The notes under the pieces were generated by a model, which saw only the letters and a list, made by a program, of their open reading frames with translations, did not search any database and was not told where the DNA came from. From Takakia lepidozioides (lineage: Eukaryota > Streptophyta > Takakiopsida > Takakiales > Takakiaceae): DNA of 64,000 nt. The stretch covers positions 2,606,001-2,670,000 of the forward strand of contig CM060733.1 of the NCBI GenBank assembly GCA_030704615.1. The letters run 5' to 3'. This document shows positions 12,000-23,800 of this stretch, one piece after another (the first letter of the stretch is position 1; every line of letters begins with the position of its first letter). The position numbers and the translations under genes are program-made.

Positions 12000-12932
12000 A
12001 TGCTTCGAAAAACCGGTTATGCTATCATTTTCTGCTCCCCCAGGGATGCAAAAAAAGCTCTGCGATTCATCACTTCCCACAAATCGACAAGCAAAGTTTT
12101 CCTTTTTCCTAGGGCCCAGGGTTGGGGGCATAAAGAAGGCATCACTTGGAAGCGGCATGTAATTGCTATCCTTTTTCTGCCCGCCACTTATCTGTCTTCT
12201 CTACCTGAGTCCATCACCGTCTATGACCCGGTGGAGGATACCTTTCATAGTATGGACAGTGAATCGATGAATTTTGACTACAGCAGAGACAATGGTGTGC
12301 CAAAAATGTCGTCCTTATGCCAGATACTGCTCACACAGGCTCAACCACCCCACATTTGTAACTCATATATTGTGGTTGCTATCAAGGAGGAAAGACTCTC
12401 CATGATCTGTTACGCATGTAACAGGGAAGGGCATATGAAAGCCGAATGTCCTCTTCTCAAGAAGCAGAATCGTGGAAAAGCCCCGGCTGGTGACTTGAAG
12501 CCTCTAAGAGACTCGGCAACTGCTGTTGAACCATCCAATGCCATAGTTCTGTCACCAATAGCTTTGGGATCAATGGAGGAGGAGCCTCATTGGCAATTGA
12601 CAAAGAAAAGACGCAGAGGGGGAGATCTCGTTGGCTGGCCCAACAAACCATCCGCTCTCTTCCCTGTCAACGTCAGGAAGGCATGGGCAACCTTCCCGTT
12701 TTCAAAAGAGGAGGTACAACAACTTGATAGCTCTAGCTGGGCCGTCGCCTGCCTTGAACTTCACTCGTTCAACAACCTCCCTCTGCTGGGATGGGCTCCA
12801 GGATCTGCGTATGCACGAGAAAGAGCTGCTATCTGTGTCACCCCACTCCTGTACGCTCGGCACATCGACGATTACATGAACTTCCTGCTAACAGATGACA
12901 GCAAAGGCTTCCAGTCCACATGGATGGCATAG
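12000..12932 (+). mobile_element. Orphan LINE ORF1 (gag-like, CCHC zinc knuckle)
   Basis: An uninterrupted frame of 310 codons resembles the nucleic-acid-binding first ORF of plant L1-type LINEs. It aligns with ORF1 of the LINE at 17–23.8 kb: both have a WGH..G.T..R..A.L.LP..YL.SLPE block, then a C-x2-C-x4-H-x4-C knuckle (here CYACNREGHMKAEC, about 12,408–12,449). The two are clearly different subfamilies. Homology to ORF1 probably begins slightly upstream of the ATG at 12,000. No endonuclease or reverse transcriptase follows, so this is either a truncated insertion or a detached ORF1. Keeping 310 codons open without ORF2 is mildly surprising. Confidence 0.75.
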
Positions 12933-13040
12933 GGACATTCCAAGGTTGTTCACGCGAGAGAACTCACCTTCAAATTCACTCATGTATAACTTCAAAGCTC
13001 TATCCTGGCCTAGTGTGATGCTGGCCATGTCTTAGATCAA

Positions 13041-13888
13041 CATTTCAACTCCGCTGAAAAACCTAAATCTTTGGTGCCTCTGGTCCATCCATATCTACAG
13101 ATGAAGGAAACCCCTGGATGGATAGTTCACGGAAAACTTCACAGTGATCTTGGTTTCTGGTTTCTGCAATAAACATGTCGCGCTTCCAAGGACGACGATT
13201 CTCAAGGACAACGATATGTGATCATGGAGCTTGAAGGAGGTTGGGCTGGGCCCTTGACTACATATGTCCGTAGAAAGTGATGTGTTTGTGCCTTCCTACT
13301 CTGGGAAGATTGGGCGTGTAGTGGAGGGCCATCGTCGGTACCTGGGACACCGCAAGACCATCTGTCCTAATAGGTATGGAGCTTTGTACTTATGCTTACT
13401 CACACAAATCTGGTTTTCATCGGCAGAGAATTTTGTAAGTTAGATGCTTGAGAAGTCGAGAGAAATGTCGGCCACCACACTGTTAGTCTTCTGTTCATGG
13501 GTTTAAATTATAGCAGACCTTGGTCGTGTAAAACTTTGAAATTCCATGCCTTTTGCTTCTCCTACGTGTTCTTCAGGCAAGTCTTCACATTTCAGAACTT
13601 CAGACTTTCACGACAATTTTCTCTAATAGAAGTAGTCCGTTTAGCATCCTTGGTTTTCCATAGTGAGGTAGGATTTGGCAGTGTGCACTTGTCTCGCACA
13701 TCTGATCCCTATGGGTCTTCATCATTCAAGGAATTTTCTCCAGGTTCTTTCTTATTACAGATTTTCTACATATCCCTACTTCAAATCACTATCTCTCAAA
13801 GTTCTGAATTATCTCGCCGAGTTAGTGCATCTATTTTGGTTTACCCTGTGATGAGACCTGCGCTAAGAAGCGAGTTGTGCGCGGATAT
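13041..13888. repeat. Dispersed repeat, copy 2
   Basis: This is the partner of 1,714–2,283, in the same orientation. It differs by an extra block of about 300 bases (about 13,215–13,510) that contains an O-fucosyltransferase-like exon. Its right end lies about 360 bases upstream of the TFB5 start codon, so part of it may now serve as TFB5 upstream sequence (inference). Confidence 0.75.
13250..13373 (+). pseudogene. Orphan O-fucosyltransferase exon with a frameshift
   Basis: The plus strand reads ALDYI and then, one base out of frame, [14 protein letters not shown] followed by [13 protein letters not shown]. Together these match the conserved C-terminal block of plant GT65-type O-fucosyltransferases (ALDYIV.VESDVF.P.Y.G and the GHRR.LG..KTI motif). 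The single-base loss falls between ALDYI and SVESD. The block ends at a good donor, AATAG|GTATGG. I found no companion exons on either side, and it sits in the extra segment of the dispersed repeat, so it looks like a captured or stranded exon rather than part of a working gene. Confidence 0.6.
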
Positions 13889-14251
13889 GCAATGCTCCCA
13901 GTTCCTGCTGAACGGCTTGGTTGCATTAGCACACGTTGTTTGGCTGAATTCGATTTCTGTGCAAACTGGCCTTGGGACCCAGCTAAGTAAGAGCCATGAT
14001 TCTGAATTCCTGGAGAATGTGTAAACATGACATCACGATACTTAGGAGAAGAGCAGATCCCAATTTGATGGGAATAGTGGAGAACATGTCCTCGGGTGTT
14101 CCCGGTGCATTCTCGTGTATTTTGTGACACGTTTTCATCTGTGGCATTTCTAGGGGTTGGGTGAAACATCGAATGACAGTGGGAGAAGAGGAAGTGGGCG
14201 TATGCGGCAGATTGGAGGAGGGGCTCACGGACAGGGTTCTGAGAGGCAACG

Positions 14252-15732
14252 ATGGTGAACGCCATCAAGGGAATTCTCATCACCTGGTTAGACTTGATAT
14301 CCCTCATCTTCACTCGCAGGCCCTCTGTTTATAGCTGTTTTGTAGTAGGTACGCTTTGAGCAAGTTTGCATGATGTCCGAATCAATGGATCCTCCACACT
14401 TTCGCAGAGCTCTTTGTCTCCCAGTACTGCCAAGGAAGCCCTAATGATTTTCGTCGTTTTCCACATTGAATGCTCTCTGAGTGTTCGAGTTTCCCCCTCT
14501 GCATGATCCTTTCAAAAGATTTTTCCGGGGTTGCTTTGCCATCCTATCTGCATGAGCAGCGTCTGTCGAATGTCCTGCTTATAGGGCACTGTTGTAGGCA
14601 TTTGTTGGCTCTCTAAGCACAGCAATGTACCCACTGTGACTTGGCTGGGGTTAAATTTCGGGGTTAATTTGTCTCTACAATTTTCATGGATGGAGAAAAA
14701 TAGCCTGAGACCAATCCTCCAATCAGTATTTGTCCTCGTTTACCAACATCCCCCTTATAAAAGACGAATGGGCTGAAGACAGGTTTACGTAATGTGTTAC
14801 CAGACCTTTCTTAGTGTGAGGTCGTGTTCGTCATCAATTCACGTCCACTAAAGCACATGTGTTATAGTTCATAGCCATGTCAAGTGCTCGTGTTTGTCAT
14901 CAAATTTAAAAAAAGTAGCAGTTGAGGTGCTGAAAGACGAAGTTTATGGTTTCTGTTCTTGGCATTATGCTGATTAGTTTTGCGCTTTCAGAACATTGGG
15001 TTTTTCTCTGAAAGAGGGACAGTGAGCAATCCTTTAGTATGGTGAATAGCTGTACCTCTTGGATAGTGTCCCACTATTTAGGTCAGAGGTTGTGCAAGTA
15101 CCTGTCAAATTGTGAATATTGGAGATGCCTTTACATGTTTGACAGTCTCTCTCAACAGCCTGTATTGATTGGTGCCACATGTATGCATCTTGGTAGAGAA
15201 TATACCCATGCTGTTCCCTTCACATGTTGGGTAGCCTTTCATTTCGGTAGAGAGGAAGTAATTGTGCTCACACATCAACAAAAACCATGAGTCCTCATGA
15301 GCCACTTAGATTTAGTTGCTCAATTACCTCATAGCTGTGGCAACAAAGTTTAACCCACTTGAGGAATACAGTTCCTTTGTGAGATGGACTAAGTCCTTGT
15401 TTGTTGTTTTTGGCTCCTTCTTGCTAACTAGTTGTGTTTGCAAGGAGTGCTCTATAGTCTTCACTGTATGGCTTGGCATGTTGCTGGCATTTTTATAAGT
15501 TTGATCTTAGTACTCCTACTAATCGAAGTGGGGAATTGATGGTGTGCGGTGCAGTGACATTCCAATGGCACAGTTTATAATGCATATGAATGAGGAAATT
15601 GCCAATGCACAGAAGTTCATAGTGTACATGCTGGATGATACCCACATTTACGTGCAACCCCATGTGGCTGCTATGATCCAGAAGAGGCTGCAAGATTTTC
15701 GAGACCAAAACACATATGAGAAGCCCTTGTAG
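14252..15732 (+). CDS. TFB5: TFIIH subunit TFB5/TTDA (GTF2H5-like), 2 exons
   Basis: The smallest subunit of general transcription and repair factor TFIIH. It binds the p52/TFB2 subunit and stabilises the complex for nucleotide-excision repair and transcription initiation in the nucleus. Exon 1 is only 35 bases (14,252–14,286; MVNAIKGILIT plus two bases) with donor CCTG|GTTAGA. Exon 2 is 15,555–15,732, after acceptor GGTGCAG; the split codon gives C. The product is 70 residues, matching plant orthologues of about 71. Landmarks are MVNAIKGILI, CDIPMAQFI, DDTHIYVQPHV and DFRDQNTYEKP at the C terminus. The intron is 1,268 bases. No break was found, so this looks functional. Confidence 0.92.
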
Positions 15733-17024
15733 CATTTTTGCAGTGACTGTTTTCTCAGTCTGTCTGTGCCATATAACCTAATACTTGTTGGGTTAACCCC
15801 ACAACCTGCTCCAGGAGGGGTTACTTTCCAGAGGGGACTTGTCTCATTCATTACTGCTTAAAGGATGTGAATGTTTGTATGTCTGGTATTGAAAACTATT
15901 GTGCAGTGGAGTTCACGTTCTGGAGTGAACAAGATAAGCTTGTCCATCCCTTGTATCTGGAGACGGCAGTCCTAAGCAATAGAACCAACAGGAGAGCCAT
16001 GTAACCGCAGTTGAATTGTTGTTCATTTTCCATTATCCTTTGTTGAAGATATCTGCTGGTGAGAAGTCAGAAAAATTGTTGTCAACTTCAAGGAAATTAA
16101 AATATGGCAGTGGACGTTTGCCCTCTCATATTAGGGCCCCCAAGCATGTGACACCCTACATAGGCTTGGGGACAGAACCTTTCGGGATGCTCTATTATTG
16201 AACCACTTATATTTCTTCCTTTTATCCAGTCTTATTCAAATGTGAGGAGAGAGATGCAAGAGATTTGGAATCAGGTGCATGCACCGACTTCAGGGCAGTA
16301 GTAGCAATACATCTTATTCCAGGCAGTCTGCATGAAAGGAGGCCAATGACATAGTTTTGTGTGAGTTTGATGTGAGTAATGGTGTATGCATGAGACCTCT
16401 CCACAAGACTCCTGAAGTGACAACATTGTTTGCATGACGAGAAGCTTACAATCGATTGGGAGTGCAAGGGGTTGAGGCTATATTTGATAGGACACTGCTG
16501 TTGGATGCAAAAATAAATAGGGGATGGGAATTTGGCCGACCTTGTAGAGGGGGTAAGATGACTGTGAACTGGGCTGGCTCAGCCTCAGTGAACAGTCACA
16601 AAACCCTGAACCCCAACCCCTTGTAAGGACGATGGAAATCTCACTTGCATGAAAGATGGGGATAGAACCTGGAATGTTTTTAAAATTTCTAGTCACACAT
16701 TCTGGGAACTCACTGGGAACTACCACCATATTCGAAAGAAGCCACTTCTAGTTACTTTAGGAATAATCCAACCCTATCTTGTCATGTGCAAGGTTGAGCT
16801 GAGAAACAAGCAAAAGATTGTCTTATTTTCCCAAGAGCTTCCACTGTACTTCTTGGTCCAAAACCTGGTCTTTATGTTTTGAAAAACAGGGAACAGAATC
16901 ACATTACAACCAAGGAATATATAATGTGAGTCATTACCAAGTTTGTTATTCATGCTTGCAAAGATGCGGAAGACCCACATAGCTTGCTATTCCACCAACA
17001 TTTGAGACCCAAGTTCAATTTTCA
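15733..17024. other. No gene recognised
   Basis: TFB5 3' flank, then sequence with no recognisable exons. A LINE insertion begins at its right edge. Confidence 0.4.
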
Positions 17025-17039
17025 TTTTTTTTTTTAAAT

Positions 17040-18525
17040 CTTACAACAAGTTCATAAACAGAATGGTCCTTGGTGTGAATTCGATACAATACCATCTTAG
17101 CACTTGGTACCTTAGCCTCATAAACACAGGAACACCTACATTTCCAGATATTCCACAAGGTGTGGGCTCGCAGTGCTATCCAGAGTGGGCATGTACTCCA
17201 GTAAGCACCATTGTGCATGTTCAAGAGCAAAACGGAAATCTGGGAAGAGAAGTCCAATGACCAGTCAGCATAAAATCTCTTAACAGCAGCCCAAACGAAT
17301 GAGGCCAACGGGCATTGGACCAAGCAATGCTCAATTAGTTACAGATGGAGCAGGGGAGCTGAGGATCCGAAATGTAAGCAAATACTGGCAAAATACGATT
17401 GACTATCTTCCATAGAAATCCACATATTTTTGCTGCCCTTTGTTTCCTCCAAACATCCTTCCAAACCAATTGCCAATTCACTGGGGGCAATGGAAGATGC
17501 TCCCATTTACAATTCCTTTTGTGAGAGAAGAGAGCCGGGGGTCTCAGCAAATTGTAACCAAGCTTGACCGAATAGCTAAAGAAGGGTTTGTGAGGGCTTG
17601 ACATCCAGTTCCACTCTGCAGGGTCAAACTGAAGTTGTGTGACCGGTGCATTGAGGAACCAGCAGAAAGATCCACTGTAATGTTTGATATTGACTGGCGG
17701 CAAAGGGTTGCATGCTCCCGAGATCCTGCAGAACACTCTTATCGCAAAGAGACCTTCTTCTTGAAGATATTTGAACGATGGTTGGTACAAGCCCCCAACC
17801 CTATTAGCCAAAAACTGGCAGCCAGCCAGAGTGTTGCCATGGCGAGATACGACGTAGAGGGCCACCTGCGCAGACCCGGGGGCACCTTTCTCAAGCCAAG
17901 CTGGAAGCAGCCTTGGTGCCGCCTGAACCGAGGGAAATGAAGTCCAAAGCTGGGGTATCTCTGTTACCAGTGAATCCCAAGCTCCCGCCCTTCTGGAAGT
18001 GAGATGGGAGGTGACCAAATCTTTGGGGAGGAAGCTGGGAGGATCCCAGATATGGTAAAAATGAGAAATTCCAGCCTTCTCCCAATGAGCCCACTTCTTA
18101 GCACCCGATAATAGCACCTCTGAATCGGAGTTGTAGTTCGCGAATAGAGGCTGTCACAAGGCCTCTTCCAATGTGGATGGCATGGTTTGATAGAGTGAGT
18201 TTCTCAATTGAATCCATGCAGCCCATATAGATTGCCATGCTTTGGAGCCCAAGGGATGTGTTCTGAATGAACTTTTACCTTGCACGATCCAACGAAGGGT
18301 TTTAGGCCAGTCTCCCGATGTGGGAGCTGCATCCATAACTTGATGATGGACCAGCAGGCTCCACAAAGCTGAAAGATTTGTGAAAATCCTGGGAACCCAT
18401 TTTGCGAGAAGGGAGGTAATCTGAGCAAGAGGGTCTATGATACCTAGTCCTCCCGACTTTTTCTTCTGGGTGATTTGAGCCCAGCTAACCAGAGCTCTGC
18501 GATTTGGAGAGAAGGCAGTTCCACC
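17040..18525 (-). pseudogene. LINE ORF2, C-terminal region with RT zinc-binding domain
   Basis: Downstream of the reverse transcriptase the minus strand keeps broken coding sequence. A long piece (about 18,117–17,335) contains VWKDVWRKQRAAKICGFLWK and ends in a C-x2-C pair. A second piece in another frame supplies the H/C half (HCLVQCPLASFVW). Together these are the zf-RVT domain typical of plant LINE C termini. The frame break lies between the two halves of the zinc site at about 17,325. Confidence 0.8.
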
Positions 18526-20360
18526 CTAGAGGAAGTTTCTAACCAAGACTTTAATTTGGTTTATAATTTCGGAGCCAGGAGACCAGACTGCAGCGGAGAA
18601 CCACGAGGATGCGAGAATCACTTGGTTAGCCACGAGAGCTCGCCCTGTAATTGAGAGCCCAAGAGAACTCCAATAGGCAAAATGCTTCCTGATGATCTTC
18701 ATGACTGCTTCACAACGTTGAGAGTCTGTCAGATCGTGACCTATGAGGTGCCCGAGCAGCTTGTGGGCTTGCCCGTTCTGAAGCCAACGCAAGCCAAGAT
18801 CATGGCCCCAAGCATCTGCATGGTTGTTTATCGAGTCTGGACGTTGTTTAGAGAGGATCCCTACTGACTTAGGCCAATTGACCTTGAGACCCGACGCCAT
18901 ACAAAAATGATGAAGAGCCTGCAACGCGGCCGTTATATTCGATGTCATAGCGTTGTTCAACAACATGACTGTATCATCAGCGTATAGCGACATTTTGATC
19001 GATGCAGGAGCAGGCAGGGAACGGGGGATCTGCAAGCCTTGTATGTGCGAACTTGAGTCAAGGAGATGTCCAAGACAATCTGCCGCAAACAAGAAAAGAA
19101 AGGGGGCCAACGGGCAATCTTGCTGAACAGAACGATGTAATTGAAAGGCAGAGGAGAGGACACCATCACCAGGACTTTACTGGAAGCGGATGAGAGCAGG
19201 ATCTTGACCCATTGAAGACAGCTCCCTGATAATCCTAGCTTTTGCATAGCACCCAAGAGGAAGTCCCAATCCACATTGTCGAACGCCTTCTCGAAGTCCA
19301 ACATAAGCAGGGCCAGAGGTTGATCCGATTCATAAGCAAGATCAAGGCTTCAAGGGCCAAGAGGATATTATCTAGGATCATCATGTTGCTCATGAAACCA
19401 GTCTAATCAGGTCGCACTAGCTTATGAAGGAAGGGCTGCAATCTCAACGCAAGAGCCTTAGCAATAATTTTATAGGTTGAATTGAGCAAGGTGATGGGTC
19501 TATAATTGGAAATAATATCTCTGTCGCCCTTCTTGAAAATCAAGGTAATGACTCCTTGAGAAAGTTGGGATGGCATAATGCCCTTTTGAATGATGTTGTT
19601 TTCCATGAGAAGAAAATCATCTCCCAAATTGCCCCAAAGGGCTTTGAAAAACTCCACAAGAAGTCCATCGAGGCTCGGCGATTTTAGAGAGGGCAGGGCT
19701 TCCATGGCATCACGCAATTCATCTACCGAGAATGGAGCTGAGAGAGATAAGGACCCTTCTTGGGATAAAATTCTGGGAACACAGTCCAGGACTCTATGTC
19801 TCGAGTCAACAATGTCCATAGAAATTATGGGGCGAGCAAAAAGATTGGAGAAATAGGATGCTGCCACAGAAGCCATTACCTTGGGGCTAGAGTGGGATGT
19901 GTTCATACGATCTCTAAGAGAGCATATGGAACAACCGACTGACGCTGTTTAGCCTTCTGAAAAAAATACGCCGACATTTTTTCACCCTTCAATGACCAAG
20001 ACACCCCCGCTTTCCTTTTCATGTTGAGCTCTTTTAAGGCGTGGAGCTCAGCTAATTCTCGCCTGGCCTGGAATAGCGACTGGAAAGTGACAGGACCCAC
20101 TAGGTTAGACTCAACCAGTGGGCAATTGTTTTCAGAAGGACCTTCTCCTTTCTAGCCCTATCTTCCGCCATCTGTCTAGACAAATATTGAGCTCTGGATC
20201 TGGTAGCAGCGAGCTTAGAAAGAAATCCGATTGAAGGAGAGGCAAAAGAATTACCCGCCTCTTGCCAAACCTTTCCCAGATCCTGCACCATAGGAATGGA
20301 TTTAAGAAGAGAAGGGTTTAGTTTGAAGAAACCTCTACCCCTGCGGTGGAGACCAGGCAC
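18526..20360 (-). pseudogene. LINE ORF2, linker and reverse transcriptase domain
   Basis: Pieces in different frames form the linker and reverse transcriptase. From 20,360 down there is a linker rich in K, R and Q. From 19,906 comes the RT N-terminal region (LKSPSLDGLLVEFFK and NYRPITLLNSTYKI). From about 19,304 comes LDFEKAFDNVDW. After another shift, the polymerase box LYADDTVML lies at about 18,965–18,987. The catalytic aspartates are therefore still readable, although the frame is broken at least three times. Confidence 0.85.
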
Positions 20361-20579
20361 TCTTATCTAAACGAAGACTAGCGCATGATCGAAATCAGGT
20401 AAGATAGGGGGAAGAGGGATTGGAGAGATCCAAGAGGAGGCTGTGGGAGAAGAATAAAACCTGTCTAGCCTGGCCATGCATAAATCTGGAGGGCTTCTAT
20501 TGTTTGACCAAGTGAATCTAAGAGAAGAACGCACAAAACGGAAGGAATCGGAGAGGCCAACTGAAAAGCAAAGACGATC

Positions 20580-21096
20580 CCAGACTGCTTATTCTTCAGT
20601 AGATAAGGTCTGAGATGATGGCCCCAGCCTGTTAGAAAGACATTCTACCATGTTAAAATCACCTCCTAGGATCCAGTTATCTACCTCCGGATGCTTTAGA
20701 ATTGATTCATGAATTGAAGCCCAGAAATCTATGTGGTCAGTAGTGGAGTTAGGAGCATATATCTTTATGAAAGCTGAAGCCCCAAAAACAGAGGAGCTAA
20801 TAGTGAATGCACATTGAGCTCTACCTGGCATCCAAATGTCAACTTTTGAAATGCAATTACCCAACGAAGGCAAGACAAGAATTGCAGTACCGCCTCTAGA
20901 GTCTACTATAGTCGGGTTCCACCATGCCAGGGTGTAAGGAAACAATTTTCCTAGCGGAAAGCTTATGCTCTTGCAAGAACAAAATGCTATTGAGAGGTAA
21001 AAGAGAGGAGGCCCAATTCCAGATTCTACTTTGTTTGGGTACAGACCCCTCGGAGCCGATTCCTCTTATGTTCCAAGAGTATAGATTCCAACTCAT
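20580..21096 (-). pseudogene. LINE ORF2, endonuclease domain
   Basis: N-terminal part of ORF2. It starts at 21,096 with SWNIRGIG, the typical start of plant LINE endonucleases, and continues through LFLQEHKLSARK. There is a frameshift near 20,945. The second piece contains the catalytic GGDFNMVE motif (about 20,650–20,665) and runs into an in-frame stop at 20,589. This domain nicks target DNA in an intact LINE; here it is broken. Confidence 0.8.
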
Positions 21097-21163
21097 GTAG
21101 GCTGAACTGTGAAGCCCGTGACTGATTCACGATTTGATGGCTAAAGGGGAGTAACCTCGAACG

Positions 21164-23564
21164 TCAGTCGGGGGTCGGTAGGAAGAAGAGAAGGCACCCA
21201 TTTGTAACCCGATGGAGTGAGAATTTCGAGGATCCCACAAACCAGATAGTAACATTGTTAGGGCACAAGGAATCCGAGATGGAGCAAGGCCGGACAATTC
21301 TCTTAAGGACTGAGCTAGTTAACAGAGATTGCATGGAGACCTTCAGAAATTTTGATATAAAAAACAATCCTTCATGTGAGGTCGCTCGATTCGAGCATCT
21401 CAAGGCTGGCAGGGAAACTGACCAAGTATCCGCATCAGCAACCAGAACGCAAGCAGAGGAGGGGGTGTCTTTACAATAAATGAAAAGGGGGATGAGCAAG
21501 AGGGGTGGGTATGAACTCACCGCAGGGGGGGAAGGGATGGCCAGATCCAGGGGCGCCAGACATAATGAAGAATTGTCCGAATCGGGGACTGGGACTATGG
21601 CCAAATCATTGGAGCCAGCATTCTTATCCAAGTTGCGCAAATATTTCTGTGAGGAGCGAAAGGCCTCTACCAAGAGCTTTCCAGCTTCGTAAGTTGCAGA
21701 TAAGTAGGGGCGGCTGGCCGCGCTTCCCAATTCGACTGGGACCGAACTTCCAGAAATCCACCTTAGCGTTGAGTTGGCAGCCTGTAGGGAAGAAACGTCA
21801 GATAGCTTGATGACTGGCAAAACTTGAACGAAGAATAAATTGCTGTAAGAGGCAGATTGGTGCACTCTGGAGCCAAAAAACACAGCAGTTTCCGAAGACA
21901 ACTGAAAAGCGGGAAGAGAAGACGAGAAAATCTCCCTTATTTTGGCAAGAATGAGCTCTAGCTCTTTTCCTTGAGAAAGGGTGAAAACGTCCTTCTTGGT
22001 GATCCAGGCATAGGCGAACTTGTTGCCTCCCGAGAAGAGCACCGAGGGGATCCCGTCCGGGAAGCCGTAGATAATGGGGGCTATAGTGATTGCCACCGAA
22101 TGAGCCCCCGCCAGCTGAGAAGCATCAGGCAGATGCACATCTGCAAAGGACTTCAAATGAAGGCAGTACATTGCCAAGCTTTGGGTCCTTGGGGTTGAGC
22201 GGAAAGACAACCTGAATATCTTCAGCTGTATAAGGAGTTCCCTGGGACGGTGAAGAGAGCAGGTAAACTCGAGGGCTGATTGCAGCCGGAGAAGCCATGA
22301 TATCAGGCCGCGATCTTTTGGACGGAGGAGGCAGAGGTGGCGTGACATCCAATCTTTTCCTAGAAGGCCCTGCCATAGCATCCCGGGAAGCCAACTGTGC
22401 ATCATCTGAAGGCTTGGGAGCCATCGTTCTGCCTTGAAGCTTGGGGCAATCCGCCTTAATGTGCCCCTCTGCATTGCAATGAAAGCAAATCACCGGAATA
22501 TAGACCTCTTTGACTGCCACTGTGATAAAGGAGTTGTCCAAAGTTGGTAACTTGAGTGTGGGGATGATGGAGGCCTCCACTGGCACCATGACCACAATTT
22601 GGGGAGCTCCTCCGTCTCTATGGGCATCAAAGGATAACACTTCATCGTCAATACTTTGAGCGTCTAGATGAATCTGATCAAGAACATTCATTGAGCCAAT
22701 ATACACCCCAAAATGAGCACCTATCTCTGGCAGAGATCTGAGGTAGTTTCCAGGGAGGTAAAGGAGAGCCAAGACTCTAGGTCTGCATGTGATATCACCT
22801 CTATGTCCCCAGTCGGCTGACCATGGGAAGATGTGCACACGACACTTGGAGAGGCAAACGTTGAAGGCAAGTGCCCTGACAGCGAACTCGGGAGAGCTGA
22901 ACATGAGCGAGTAGAAGTTTCTCCCCAACGCCATACAGAAATGATTAGTTAGGCCAATTCCTGGCGAACAATCTGTTGCGGACTTTGCCGGGGAAGTATA
23001 AGAGAACACCTTGCTCAGCAAGCAGCTGGGAATGTTCCTTGATAATCTCCATGTTGAGTTGGAGAATGGGTTGAGCCTCTTCCACTGGGGCCACTTCTTC
23101 GCTCCAACAAAAGGATATACTGATCGGGGAGGCTGGTTGCTTGGGGCCAGCTCCCAGCACTCTAGGACCAGTGGAAGAGAGCCTTCTGCCATTAGCATTG
23201 TTTCTAGCTCTAGAATGTCTACGAGCTTCCCCCTATGATTGTTGGCACTGAATGCAGCAGGGACGTACGCCATGGCAACGAGAGCGAAAGCTGGGGAGAT
23301 TAACAAGGGATGCCTCGTTAGACCTTGAGGAACCGACCAGGGGTCGCGCTTTGAAAATAAGAAGACCAAAGAGAAGGGGACTTGAGCAGACGACGTAGAG
23401 ATACTGGAGCGCAACATATAGGAGAAGAAGAAGATGGGCGGGAAGCCACTCCTAGGGCTTGGTGAGGAGCTGTGCGGGAGCCTGATTGGAATTAAGGCGG
23501 AGCGTGGGGAATGAAGAGCGCCGGGAAAATGGTGGGGCGTTTCCAGAGAAGTAACATCGCTCAT
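21164..23564 (-). pseudogene. LINE ORF1, frameshifted
   Basis: The gag-like nucleic-acid-binding protein of the LINE. It opens at 23,564. Between about 23,160 and 22,945 the most protein-like reading is in another frame (LQLNMEIIKEHSQLLAEQGV), implying two compensating shifts. The reading then continues through the WGHRGDIT block and a C-x2-C-x4-H-x4-C knuckle (CFHCNAEGHIKADC, about 22,446–22,487). Near 22,150–22,190 it shifts frame again and runs on to a stop at 21,164. It pairs with the orphan ORF1 at 12.0–12.9 kb but belongs to a different subfamily. Confidence 0.75.
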
Positions 23565-23800
23565 TGAGCTGTCAAGACACCAAGTCCGAGGAGCCGACCA
23601 GGGCTGTTAAGAATTCATGTTGATGTAAGAAAGGGAGGGAAGGAGATTCGTCGAGCATAGAGAAGAGATAGCTCCTTGTGAACAAACGAAAGAGGGGACG
23701 ACTGAGGAGGAAGAACGAGAGAAGGGAGCTGTGAGGAGAGCTTGAAACGGCCAAGTCCAAGCCACATAGACCGCAAGTTGCGGAGCTCCATTTCCGTTTA

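Larger units (their letters stand above)
17025..23800 (-). mobile_element. Near full-length, decayed L1-type LINE (-)
   Basis: The element reads on the minus strand from about 23,800 (5' end uncertain) to an A-tract complementary to T 17,025–17,035. In order: pyrimidine-rich 5' UTR, ORF1 with a CCHC knuckle, apurinic-type endonuclease, reverse transcriptase, and a C-terminal zinc-binding region. This is the usual order for plant L1-clade LINEs. Several frameshifts and stops break both ORFs, so it cannot move on its own. I looked for a target-site duplication around the A-tract and the 5' end and found none convincing. It lies between TFB5 and the ferredoxin–NADP+ reductase gene. Confidence 0.88.
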
